Source: Phycisphaerales bacterium
Lineage (GTDB): Bacteria; Planctomycetota; Phycisphaerae; Phycisphaerales; UBA1924
DNA: 54,832 nt
NCBI GenBank assembly: GCA_020427635.1
Contig: JAGQOH010000015.1
Span: 1-54,832 of the forward strand
Direction: 5' to 3'
Both the position numbers and the translations under genes were made by a program. This document shows, piece after piece, positions 18,408 to 27,368 of this stretch. A model generated the notes under the pieces. The model searched no databases. It was given only the letters and a program-made list of their open reading frames with translations, and was not told the DNA's origin. Within the stretch, counting starts at the first letter, position 1, and each line of letters opens with the position of its first letter.

Positions 18408-18773
18408 TTAGTCGACCTGAAGGTGGTATCCGTTGGCCCGGCCGTTGTTCACGACCACGATGGTGAACTCACCCGTCCAGCGTGGAGTCACGGCGACGGA
18501 AGCGAAGTCGGTGTACCCGATGTCGCGGGCAACCAAGTTGCCAAACTCGTCGTACACAAAGAGGTCAAGATCGCTGTTTCCGTTGCCGTCAAGCGTGATG
18601 CGAGTCGACTCTTGCCCGTAGAGTTCAAGCGTGTAGGTCACCGAGCCGTAGGCCGGAGCGATCGCGTTGTCCCAAGCAGGACCACCCACCGGCTCCGCGA
18701 TCGCAGCCGAACCCGCTGCCATCATCGCCACCACACCAACAAGACCCGCCTTGCTCCAGTTCTTCATGCTCAT
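18408..18773 (-). CDS. Small secreted protein with PPC-like beta domain
   Basis: This encodes 121 residues. The ATG at 18773 is preceded by GAAAGGAAGG. A clear signal peptide (cleavage near SAAIA) is followed by a single beta-sandwich of about 90 residues: YTLELYGQESTRITLDGNG, then DLDLFVYDEFGNLVARD and TPRWTGEFTIVVVNN. This resembles the bacterial pre-peptidase C-terminal (PPC) fold. The paired Asp residues may bind calcium. It has no catalytic part, so it is probably a binding or protective periplasmic protein. Confidence 0.75.
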   Translation of the reverse strand: MSMKNWSKAGLVGVVAMMAAGSAAIAEPVGGPAWDNAIAPAYGSVTYTLELYGQESTRITLDGNGNSDLDLFVYDEFGNLVARDIGYTDFASVAVTPRWTGEFTIVVVNNGRANGYHLQVD

Positions 18774-18894
18774 GATTGCCTTCCTTTCTGCAGCGGTGCT
18801 GCACTATCCATTCAGTTGGGCGCCGCCAACGCGGCGGTGCACCTCGTCTGTTGGCTTCCACGCGGAAGCCCGAAATCTGCAACGATCTGCCTGA

Positions 18895-19122
18895 TCACTC
18901 GGGGCCTGCACAGGTGGTGCATTCAGGTGCCTCCGGCTGTGCCGCCGGGGCCTCACCCGAGTCGCCCGCCGCGTCACCGTCGGGGGCTTGGGCTGCCGCG
19001 AATGCACCCTGCATCGCGTTAAACCATGCCGCCAAGGAGTCTTCCCATTGCGTTGGGAGGATGATGCCGAAGTACGCGAGGGCGATGATCAGTGCCTTCT
19101 TCCATTTCGCTGTGTTCCACAT
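18895..19122 (-). CDS. Small membrane protein with Cys/Asp/Glu-rich tail
   Basis: This encodes 75 residues. The ATG at 19122 follows GAAAGGAGATAG. A single hydrophobic helix (about 8-24, KALIIALAYFGIILP) is followed by an Ala-rich acidic tail ending ECTTCAGPE. The CTTC motif could bind a metal or form a disulfide. No family is known to me. Position and ribosome site match its neighbours in the leftward cluster. Confidence 0.6.
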   Translation of the reverse strand: MWNTAKWKKALIIALAYFGIILPTQWEDSLAAWFNAMQGAFAAAQAPDGDAAGDSGEAPAAQPEAPECTTCAGPE

Positions 19123-19189
19123 GGCCTATCTCCTTTCGAGCAACGTGCTGTCGCTCTGTTTCTGGGTGTTTGAGGGTTGCGTTCGGAGG

Positions 19190-19378
19190 TCAGTTGCGAC
19201 CCGTGTTTGCGCGGGACTTGCGTCGACGCTCAGCTCTCACAAGCTGGGCGATGAACCGATTGAGTTCGCCCTCCGGCAGCGGATTGGCCATCAACTCGTT
19301 GATGCCCCGTTGGGTCTGCTTCAGGAATCGCTGGCGCGTCCGCTCCAGCTGTTCGTCTTTGAAATCTCGATCTCGCAT
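19190..19378 (-). CDS. Small charged helical protein
   Basis: This encodes 62 residues from the ATG at 19378, with GAAAGGAC eight bases upstream. The longer frame reaching back to 19690 is antisense to the kinase gene and is rejected. The sequence is strongly charged and helical (KDEQLERTRQRFLKQTQRG, then ELNRFIAQLVRAERRRK). It is the first gene of the leftward set and may be a regulator or scaffold. The function is unknown. Confidence 0.55.
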   Translation of the reverse strand: MRDRDFKDEQLERTRQRFLKQTQRGINELMANPLPEGELNRFIAQLVRAERRRKSRANTGRN

Positions 19379-19513
19379 TGGCTGTGTCCTTTCTGCGGCC
19401 GTTCGTTCGACCGACACAGGGACAGCGAGCGAGCGTCGGATCGTGTGACCGAGGGACCCATTTGGAAGGCCGATCTGGGTTCTCGGGGGCGTGAAGCGGG
19501 GTAGACTGCCCGC
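19379..19513. promoter_or_regulatory. Divergent promoter region between small-protein genes and kinase
   Basis: These 135 bases separate the two divergent start codons, so they must contain both promoters. I see no convincing -35/-10 pair or operator. The kinase ATG also lacks a strong Shine-Dalgarno, so leaderless or weak translation is possible. Confidence 0.4.
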
Positions 19514-21784
19514 ATGGACGACCTGCCCGGGACCGACTTGCCGAGTGACGAAGTACCGACATGGTCTCCGGCACCGAGACCCAGCGAAGTCAGCGGCGAG
19601 CACATCGGGCCCTATCGCCTGCTCGAGCAGATAGGTGAAGGCGGGTTCGGTTTCGTCTGGTTGGCCGAGCGCTCCGATCCGTACACACAACGCGTGGCGC
19701 TGAAGGTCATCAAGCCGGGGATGGATTCAAAGGCCGTGCTCGCGCGCTTCGAACAAGAGCGCCAGGCCCTGGCGATCATGGATCACCCCAACATCGCCAA
19801 GGTGCTCGACGGCGGCATCACCGAACGCGGCCTGCCGTACTTCGTCATGGAGCACGTCAAGGGCGAGCCGATCACGACCTATTGCGATCGCCACCGCCTT
19901 ACGATGCGGCAGCGCCTCGAACTGTTCAAGCCCGTGTGCGAAGCCATTCAGCACGCGCACCACAAAGGCATCATTCACCGCGATATCAAGCCCTCCAACG
20001 TGCTGGTGACGGTTGCCGATGAGCAGCCGATTCCGAAAGTCATCGACTTTGGTGTTGCCAAAGCGATCGCGCACACCCTAACCGACAAGACGATCTTCAC
20101 TGAGACGGGCATGCTCATCGGCACACCTGAGTACATGTCACCCGAGCAGGCCGAAATGGGCGGGCTCGATATCGACACACGCACCGATGTGTATTCGCTC
20201 GGCGTGTTGCTGTATGAGTTACTCACCGGCGTACTGCCGTTCGACCCGATGGACCTGCGCTCCCGCGGCTATGACGAAATCCGGCGAATCATCCGGGAGG
20301 TTGAACCGCCCACACCAAGCAAGCGGTTGACGACGCTTGCCGAAGATGCGGCGATCAGTATCGCCATCCGCAGGCAGACACATCGCGAGACCGTGTCGCG
20401 CGAGTTGCGACGTGAACTGGAATGGGTGCCGCTGAAGGCGATGCGGAAGGACCGGACGCGCAGATACGCCACGCCACTCGACCTGGCGCAGGACATTGAT
20501 CGCTACCTGAGCGGCGATCCGCTTGAGGCCGGCCCGGAATCGAAGCGGTATCGACTGCGGAAGTTTGCGAAGAAGAATCTGAAGGCACTGACCTTTGCAG
20601 CAGCAATCTTTGTCTTGCTCGTGGGTGGAGCAATTGGAACAACGTGGGGGATGGTGCAAGCGAGTGCTGCAAGACGGTCCGCTGAACAGTTCGGTGAGAT
20701 TACCGTGGGAGTGCTCTCAAACTACGGCAAAGTAGTAGGCGACCATCCTGAGTTATCCAGGGCACAGTTCGCTGATCAGATCACCGAGCTGGTGGAGCGC
20801 GTCGAGGGAGCGCCGGCGTTCAAGGCCAGAATTCTGTTCCTGCTGGGAGACGGGTTGGTAGATCTCGGGTTCGATCAGATTGGACTTGAAGCTCTCCACA
20901 GTGCAATCGCATTGCATTTGATACGGGGCGATCAAAAAGCCGCAGCGGGGGATGAGCTGGCGCTTGCCGAAGCATATTGGCGATTGCGCCGAGGTGATGA
21001 AGCCAAAGAAGTGGCGCAAAGCGCCCTCTATCGATTCAATGCGCTTGGCGATCGAACCGCAATTCTTAATGCACAAGAGGCTCTCGCAACGAGCAAGAAG
21101 TGGGGCGGCGAGAAGAAGCAAGCGGAGGAAGAGCTGCGCAAGATTCTGGGCGAGCGTCTGGCTCTCAAACAAGACCCAATCTCAATTGCTGATACGAAGT
21201 ACGAGTTAGCCCTTGTGCTCAAGTCTGAGTGGGATGATGTGAAGGACGATAGCTTGCGCGGCAAGTTGGAAGAGGCCGGGCGATTGATGACAGAGGCCCT
21301 CAAGGCACGAGAGGCCGGGGCTGCTCCTGATTATGGTCCAAGCGGCATCAAGACAATCAATGCGCTGGCCGAACTCGCTCGCATCAAGAAGGATGGTGAC
21401 GAACTCGATGATGCACTCAAGCTCTACAAGCGGGCACAAGATGCAGCGTGGATAACGCTCGGTGGAATGCATCCCCGCACCTTGATGTACGAGTTCAACT
21501 ACGGCGTGGCCTTGACACAAAGTGAAGACACACGCAACCAAGGGCTTGCATTGATGGAGCAGGTGCATGAGGCATATCGACGATCAGTCGGCCGAACTGA
21601 CCGGCGCACCCTTCAGTCGGCCCTGTTCGTTGCAAGAAAGCTTGATGCCTGCGGCCAGCGCGAGCAGGCGAGAGCGATCACGCAAGCTGCTCTGGCGGAT
21701 GCCGCGACTGATCAGAAATTAGAGAAAGCTGCGCAGGACCAAGTCACGAAGCTACAGGAACTTATGAGCCAACTCGACGAGTGA
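19514..21784 (+). CDS. Membrane-anchored Ser/Thr protein kinase with TPR-like tail (PknB type)
   Basis: This encodes 756 residues. The kinase domain spans about 34-310 with all catalytic parts: glycine loop GEGGFG (41-46), Lys 64, HRDIKPSN with Asp 157 and Asn 162, DFG with Asp 178, and the activation-loop motif GTPEYMSPEQ. A single membrane helix lies at about 358-378. The remaining 370 residues are helical repeats resembling TPRs (LADAYWRLR-type helices, ALYRFNALGDRTAILNAQEAL), facing the periplasm. These kinases in planctomycetes often sit beside ECF sigma genes. This one is divergent from the sigma and FHA genes and could phosphorylate either. That partnership is inferred. Confidence 0.92.
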   Translation: MDDLPGTDLPSDEVPTWSPAPRPSEVSGEHIGPYRLLEQIGEGGFGFVWLAERSDPYTQRVALKVIKPGMDSKAVLARFEQERQALAIMDHPNIAKVLDGGITERGLPYFVMEHVKGEPITTYCDRHRLTMRQRLELFKPVCEAIQHAHHKGIIHRDIKPSNVLVTVADEQPIPKVIDFGVAKAIAHTLTDKTIFTETGMLIGTPEYMSPEQAEMGGLDIDTRTDVYSLGVLLYELLTGVLPFDPMDLRSRGYDEIRRIIREVEPPTPSKRLTTLAEDAAISIAIRRQTHRETVSRELRRELEWVPLKAMRKDRTRRYATPLDLAQDIDRYLSGDPLEAGPESKRYRLRKFAKKNLKALTFAAAIFVLLVGGAIGTTWGMVQASAARRSAEQFGEITVGVLSNYGKVVGDHPELSRAQFADQITELVERVEGAPAFKARILFLLGDGLVDLGFDQIGLEALHSAIALHLIRGDQKAAAGDELALAEAYWRLRRGDEAKEVAQSALYRFNALGDRTAILNAQEALATSKKWGGEKKQAEEELRKILGERLALKQDPISIADTKYELALVLKSEWDDVKDDSLRGKLEEAGRLMTEALKAREAGAAPDYGPSGIKTINALAELARIKKDGDELDDALKLYKRAQDAAWITLGGMHPRTLMYEFNYGVALTQSEDTRNQGLALMEQVHEAYRRSVGRTDRRTLQSALFVARKLDACGQREQARAITQAALADAATDQKLEKAAQDQVTKLQELMSQLDE

Positions 21785-21882
21785 GGAAGCCCCGCTAATT
21801 TGTTGACAGCAGGGTTCCCTGACGGGCTGAGGTGCGATATGGTAAGTCAGGCCACCAGGAGGCTCGTTCAAAGGAACTCCCC

Positions 21883-24800
21883 ATGCGCCCATTGCATCTC
21901 GTTTCGTTCGCCTTCTCGCTTGCGAGTGCGGTTGTTGTACAGGCCCAGATCACCGGGCTGTCTGGCGATATTGACGCCTTCGATTTCGACGCCGGTGTCG
22001 GATTCTGGGGGCGAAACTGCGAGAGTTCTGGGCCATGCGACCTGGATGTGTCCGATGGCTACGCAACCGCCGGTGCGGACAGTGATGGCGGCCTAGATGG
22101 CGGAAGAGTCACATTGGCGGTCACCAACGCTCCGCGTAGTGTTTGCATAGATGTCACCGGGGAGTGGAAGGGCGGAAACGGCGCATGGCACCTCGGCATT
22201 GGGTTCACGCTTCAGGACCTCAGTGGACGTGGTTGGATTGTTGAGGAGAGCGGCGTACTGCTCTCACTGATGGAGTTTGAGCCAGATCCAAGCTCCGCCA
22301 CGCCAGGCACCATAAGTGATCTGGGAGGCGGCGTGCGCAGCGCCAGCGCCGGCGACTACGTTCTGCATGTGTTTGATCCGCTGTGGGACACATACTTCTT
22401 CGATCCAACACAGCCGCTGGATGAGACCTGGGCGCACGCGAACGGCACGTATTTGCTGGACTTGGTGAAAGCACCTTTGCTCGTCCCGGACGATTTCGTC
22501 ACAATCCAAGCCGCGGTCAATGCCGCGGGCGATGGCGATGAAATCATCGTTTCCCCCGGCACATACTCCGAGCGCATCAACCTGCTCGGCAAGGCCATCA
22601 CGTTGCGCAGCACCGATCCCAATGACCCCGCAGTCGTCGCGGCGACGATCATCGACGGGCAAGGGCTGGGGACCGTGGTGACGTGTGACTCCGGAGAGGG
22701 AACCAACACAGAAATCCTGGGGCTGACCATCCGAGGCGGCCACGCCGAGAGTGGCGGGGGCGTTTTCATCGCGGGCAGCAGCCCCCAGTTTTGCTTGTGC
22801 GCTATTGAAGACAACACCGCGAGCGCCATTGGTGGGGGCATGTACATCGGCAGCGGCGGGCCCAAGGTCATGGATTGCACTTTGAGTGGAAACTCCGCGG
22901 GGACCGCTGGCGGCGGGATGTACGGCTCCGGAAGTAGCGCCATCTTCGATCACTGTTCATTCGTCAGTAACAGTACCACGACAGTGACCATTGGCATCGG
23001 TGAGGGCGGCGGCGGCGTATTCAATGTTGGTGGCATACCGGAGTTCCACTCATGCACCTTCGAAGGCAATACTACAGCGGCCTTTGGCGGTGCGATGAAC
23101 AACACGCTTTGCGATGCAGTTGTTGCAGATGGCCACTTTGCAGGCAACCAAGCAGTCAATAACGTTGGCGGTGCTGTGTACAACAGACAGAGCCATCCGG
23201 CGATCACCAACGCCGTGTTCACGGGTAACATTGCATCCTCCGGCGCGGCGATTGCCAACATCCAGAGCAATCCTACGATTGTGCAATGCTCAATGGCTTC
23301 CAATGCGTCGGTCGCCCGGCAGGGCGCGGGCGTCTACAGCGCCGTGAATAGCGCGCCAACGGTTGCGAACTGCATCGTGCGAAACGGCGGGGCCAGCGAA
23401 ATCACAGACGATGGGTCCAGCACGTCGACCGTGACCTACTGCAACGTCCAGGGAGCTCACGCCGGTGCTGGCAACATCGATGCCGATCCCCTGTTCGTCG
23501 ATGCCGATGGTCCCGACAACATACTGGGCACGATCGATGATGATCTGCGGCTCGTCTCGGGTTCCCCGAGTATCGACGCCGGAGGCAATTTGGCCGTTCC
23601 GTCGGAGCTCACGACCGATGCTGACGGCCACACCCGATTCGCCGACGACATCTTCACACCCGACACAGGCAGCGGATCGGGAGCCATTGTTGACATGGGC
23701 GCCTACGAGTTCCCGCTGCGTGTACGAAACGTCACCACGGGGCAGCGATACATCACGATTCAGGAAGCGATTGATGACGCCGTCGATGGCGAAGAAATCG
23801 AGGCGTCACTCGGCACCTACGTCGAGCAGGTCTCGATGCTCGGTAAGGCGATCACGCTTCGGAGTACCGACCCGACGGATTGGTCAATTGTCCAAGAGAC
23901 GATCCTTCGTCCGACAAGCGATACACGTGCCCTTCTCTGCAACAACGGAGAGACGGCGGCCACCGTCATTTCTGGGCTCACGTTCGGGCCGTCAGAAGCT
24001 GGTGAGCGGGGTGGTGTATCCATCACCAGCGGGAGCCCGCGACTATCTCAATGTCGGTTTGAACAATGTACGGAACGGCCCCTCTACCTATCGTCTTCCA
24101 GTTCCCTGATCGCGAGTTGCCGCTTCGTTGAGTGTGCAGGTGCAATTTGGACGTCTGCAAGCAACCCGCTGATCGTCGGGAGCCGTTTCGTCAGTAACGC
24201 AGCAACGTTCGGGCCAGGGGGTATCGTAATCTCGGACGGCAGCAATGCGTTCATAAGCGGATGCATCTTCGTTGCAAACTCTGGTGGCGAGGGAGCGATA
24301 CTTGTGAACACTTCTGACTCGAGCGCAACGATTGCGAGTAGTACATTCATTGGTAACACGGCATCACTCGTTGGTAATTCTATTCGTACTTTTGGCTTGC
24401 TGAACGTTGTCAACTGTATTTTCAGAGGTTCGAGCGGCCAGGTGTTCAACGACGGTCCACCTCCGGTCATCTCCTACTCCAACATCCAAGGCGGCTACTC
24501 GGGCACCGGCAACATCGATGCCGATCCACTCTTCGTCGATGCCGACGGTGCTGACAACATCCTCGGCACTGAAGATGACGATCTGCACCTCGCGCCGGGC
24601 TCACCCTGCATCGACGCGGGCGACAACTCTCCGCTCCCACCCGGGGCGACCGATCACGACAACCTGCCGCGCTTCGTCGACGATCCCGACACCCCCGACA
24701 CCGGCAACGGCACGGCCCCGATCGTGGACATGGGTGTCTATGAGTTCCAGGTCGATTGCCCCGCCGACGCCGATGGCGACCTCGATCGAGACCTCGATGA

Positions 24801-24933
24801 CTTGCAACTGTTGCTGTTCAACTTCGGCGGTTCGGTCGTCCCCACCACGCAGGGCGACGCTGACGGCGATGGAGATGTTGATCTCGATGATTTGCAGTTG
24901 TTGCTGTTCTATTTTGGTACAAGTTGCAACTGA
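21883..24933 (+). CDS. Secreted parallel beta-helix protein with novel N-terminal domain and EF-hand tail
   Basis: This encodes 1016 residues. The ATG at 21883 follows AAAGGAAC and opens a signal peptide cleaved near VVQAQ. Residues about 24-200 form a domain I cannot name (LSGDIDAFDFD, SDGGLDGG, WAHANGTYLLDL). Two successive right-handed beta-helix modules follow. Each starts with a TIQAAV/TIQEAI motif and ITLRSTDP and ends in a choice-of-anchor Q-like block (NIDADPLFVDADG, GSPCIDAG). The tail from about 957 has two calcium loops (DRDLDDLQLLLFNFGG and GDVDLDDLQLLLFYFG) and ends TSCN. It is likely surface-displayed or released and binds polysaccharide. No catalytic residues were recognised. 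Confidence 0.85.
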   Translation: MRPLHLVSFAFSLASAVVVQAQITGLSGDIDAFDFDAGVGFWGRNCESSGPCDLDVSDGYATAGADSDGGLDGGRVTLAVTNAPRSVCIDVTGEWKGGNGAWHLGIGFTLQDLSGRGWIVEESGVLLSLMEFEPDPSSATPGTISDLGGGVRSASAGDYVLHVFDPLWDTYFFDPTQPLDETWAHANGTYLLDLVKAPLLVPDDFVTIQAAVNAAGDGDEIIVSPGTYSERINLLGKAITLRSTDPNDPAVVAATIIDGQGLGTVVTCDSGEGTNTEILGLTIRGGHAESGGGVFIAGSSPQFCLCAIEDNTASAIGGGMYIGSGGPKVMDCTLSGNSAGTAGGGMYGSGSSAIFDHCSFVSNSTTTVTIGIGEGGGGVFNVGGIPEFHSCTFEGNTTAAFGGAMNNTLCDAVVADGHFAGNQAVNNVGGAVYNRQSHPAITNAVFTGNIASSGAAIANIQSNPTIVQCSMASNASVARQGAGVYSAVNSAPTVANCIVRNGGASEITDDGSSTSTVTYCNVQGAHAGAGNIDADPLFVDADGPDNILGTIDDDLRLVSGSPSIDAGGNLAVPSELTTDADGHTRFADDIFTPDTGSGSGAIVDMGAYEFPLRVRNVTTGQRYITIQEAIDDAVDGEEIEASLGTYVEQVSMLGKAITLRSTDPTDWSIVQETILRPTSDTRALLCNNGETAATVISGLTFGPSEAGERGGVSITSGSPRLSQCRFEQCTERPLYLSSSSSLIASCRFVECAGAIWTSASNPLIVGSRFVSNAATFGPGGIVISDGSNAFISGCIFVANSGGEGAILVNTSDSSATIASSTFIGNTASLVGNSIRTFGLLNVVNCIFRGSSGQVFNDGPPPVISYSNIQGGYSGTGNIDADPLFVDADGADNILGTEDDDLHLAPGSPCIDAGDNSPLPPGATDHDNLPRFVDDPDTPDTGNGTAPIVDMGVYEFQVDCPADADGDLDRDLDDLQLLLFNFGGSVVPTTQGDADGDGDVDLDDLQLLLFYFGTSCN

Positions 24934-24952
24934 AGAATCACAGGAGCATCAA

Positions 24953-27241
24953 ATGCGGATTGCTTCCCTATTCATAACCATTCTCGTGCTGGCGCATGCG
25001 GCCTCGGCGCAGCTCTCCAACTTCAGCGGCGAGTTGCAAGCGTTTGATTTCGATAATGGCCAGTCATTCTTTGGTCAAGATTCGACCTTCTTCGATGGGC
25101 ATGGTTACGCGGCCGCCGATAGCGACGGAGGGCTTGATGGTGGCAGCGTCGAGCTGTTCCTGTCGTACCCAGTGGCGGGGCGTTCCTTGATTGAAATCGA
25201 GGGGACATGGGATGAGCAGAGCAACGGCGCCTGGAAGGTCGATGTCGGGTTCTCGCTTCGCAATCCAACCGCTCATGGCTATGTTGTCGAGACCGGCGGT
25301 TCAATTGGGCATTTGTTCAGCTTCCGGCCTGACTATTCCTCCCTGACACCTGGAGACATCGTTGACCTTGGCAATGGGACCGCTCTTGTCGCAGATGGCG
25401 ACTACGTTCTGAAGACCCTTGACACCAATTGGGCCCCCGATCTTTACCCCAATCCGGCCGGCAACCTGGATTCATCTTGGGCACATGCGAACGGTAACTA
25501 TGACCTTACTCTCGCGCAGGTGCCGGCGGCGAACGATCTCAGCGGTGAAGTGGCCGCGTTTGATCTTGTTGGAGAAACAGACCTTCTCAATGTTGATCCG
25601 AGTGTATTTGACGGATCAGCAGCGGCGGCGGCGGACGCCAACGGCGGGGCGGACGGTTCTCAGATCGAACTACATTCTGTCACTGCTGGGCGGTATCTGA
25701 GCTTTGCACTCGATTGCACCACGCGCAATGCATCAGGTGGCGGGGACGATGCCTGGAGCTTTTCTCTTCGATTTAGCTTGACCGACGCCAACGGTCCGGG
25801 TTGGCACTTCGAAGAGATAGGAGACTTCACAGACATCGTCGACTTTGCCCCTGATCCAGACTCTCTAAACGCTGGCGCGTTCGTGAGCGTCCGCGGCAAG
25901 GTCTTGGTCACCGAAGGAGATTACCTCCTCCGCGTGAACAACCCGAATGGCGCATCACTCCCAGTGGCTGGCTATGTGAGCGACCCGACCCTCTGGGCCG
26001 AAGGCATTGGTACCTACGAATTACAGCTCAGCAAGGCGCCGCACTATGTGCCGGAGCGGTACGCAACGATCCAGGCAGCAGTTGATGCTGCCTGCGATTA
26101 TGAAGATGTCTTGATCGGGCCGGGGACCTACATTGAGTCGATCAACGGTGGCGGAAAGAGACATCGACTGACCGGGGCTGTGCCGCAAGATGCGCGAGGC
26201 GCGGACGCCACAGTCATCGAAGCACCTCCAGATGCTGCGCGAACGATGGCTTTGAGCGGCAGCTTGTCTTGGCTCACAATCAAGGGGCGCGGCGTATCGG
26301 GGTCGTTTTCCAGCATTCGCAACTGCCAGTTCATTGACAATTCATACGAAGGGGATGGCGGCGCTGTCCGAACGTTCGGGTATGAAAGTAATGCTCAGTT
26401 TATCGATTGTCTGTTCTATCGAAATGTAGCTTCGGGCAGTGGTGGTGCCGTGCGTTGCGACAGCCTTGCCTTTCCGCGCTTTGAGCGGTGCCGATTCATC
26501 AGCAACTCCGCGAGCAATGGCGGCGCGGTCAGTGCAAGCTCTAGTGGTCCGAATGTGCCCGTATTTCGAAATTGTCTGTTCGTGAATAACCGGGCTTCCG
26601 GTGATGGTGGGGCGATCTGGTTGAGGGAAGGATCTGCGGTCAATTGCACCTTCCACGAGAATGCGGCTGGTGGCGAAGGTCCATCTGTGTACGGCTACCT
26701 TGCCGATGATGCCGCATTCTTGAACTGCAGCTTCCATGGCGTAGGCAACGAGATAGCGTTCCAGGGCGGCGCGCCAACAGTGACCTATTGCAACGTGCAG
26801 GGCGGATTCCCTGGCGTGGGCAACATCGACGAGTTTCCTCGTTTCATAGACTCGCTCGGCCCGGACCTCACGATTGGCACACTCGATGACGATCACCGCT
26901 TGCGGGGCGTTTCCAAGAATATCGATGCCGGTGACAACTCGGTGCTCCTGCCCGAGCTCATTGACATCATCGAGAACCCTCGCTTTGTTGACGATCCAGA
27001 CAAGCCTGACACCGGCAACGGCACCGCCCCCATCGTCGACATGGGCGCGTTCGAGTACCAAGCCTGCACCGCCGACTTCGATGGCGATCTCGATCGCGAC
27101 CTCGATGACCTCCAACTGCTGCTATTCCACTTTGGGCGAGATGATGTGCGGCCTGAGACAAGGGGCGATGCCGACGGCGATTGGGATGTCGACCTCGATG
27201 ACCTGCAACTGTTGCTGTTCAACTTCGGCACAGATTGCTAA
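24953..27241 (+). CDS. Secreted beta-helix protein, paralogue with two copies of the novel domain
   Basis: This encodes 762 residues. The ATG at 24953 follows AGGAG, 19 bases after the previous stop. The signal peptide is cleaved near ASAQ. Two copies of the unnamed N-terminal domain lie in tandem (about 22-185 and 190-360, starting LSNFSGELQAFDFD and NDLSGEVAAFDLV). One beta-helix module follows (TIQAAVDAACDYEDVLIGP). The C-terminal tail from about 704 carries two DLDDLQLLLF loops and ends TDC. It is clearly a duplicate of the preceding gene with gain of one N-terminal domain and loss of one helix module. The two genes probably form an operon. Confidence 0.85.
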   Translation: MRIASLFITILVLAHAASAQLSNFSGELQAFDFDNGQSFFGQDSTFFDGHGYAAADSDGGLDGGSVELFLSYPVAGRSLIEIEGTWDEQSNGAWKVDVGFSLRNPTAHGYVVETGGSIGHLFSFRPDYSSLTPGDIVDLGNGTALVADGDYVLKTLDTNWAPDLYPNPAGNLDSSWAHANGNYDLTLAQVPAANDLSGEVAAFDLVGETDLLNVDPSVFDGSAAAAADANGGADGSQIELHSVTAGRYLSFALDCTTRNASGGGDDAWSFSLRFSLTDANGPGWHFEEIGDFTDIVDFAPDPDSLNAGAFVSVRGKVLVTEGDYLLRVNNPNGASLPVAGYVSDPTLWAEGIGTYELQLSKAPHYVPERYATIQAAVDAACDYEDVLIGPGTYIESINGGGKRHRLTGAVPQDARGADATVIEAPPDAARTMALSGSLSWLTIKGRGVSGSFSSIRNCQFIDNSYEGDGGAVRTFGYESNAQFIDCLFYRNVASGSGGAVRCDSLAFPRFERCRFISNSASNGGAVSASSSGPNVPVFRNCLFVNNRASGDGGAIWLREGSAVNCTFHENAAGGEGPSVYGYLADDAAFLNCSFHGVGNEIAFQGGAPTVTYCNVQGGFPGVGNIDEFPRFIDSLGPDLTIGTLDDDHRLRGVSKNIDAGDNSVLLPELIDIIENPRFVDDPDKPDTGNGTAPIVDMGAFEYQACTADFDGDLDRDLDDLQLLLFHFGRDDVRPETRGDADGDWDVDLDDLQLLLFNFGTDC

Positions 27242-27368
27242 TGCTTCGTAATGGGGATTCTCGGACCCTACGGACCATGCTTGGCATAAGCCCGGCACAT
27301 CTGGCGTTCTCGCGCCGCGCTGCAAGAGTATTGATCAGATCCAAGAGCATGTCCCTTGACCGGAGCTA

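Noticed and set aside
19379..19690. N-terminal extension of the 62-residue leftward gene
   Set aside because: It runs antisense through the kinase start, while ATG 19378 has its own ribosome site.
21803..21840. TTGACA at 21803 as a promoter for the beta-helix genes
   Set aside because: No acceptable -10 element at 16-18 bases spacing was found.
22500..24900. Tandem DNA repeats suggesting a CRISPR array
   Set aside because: The periodicity is protein-level beta-helix coils with variable spacing and sequence, with no constant repeats or spacers.
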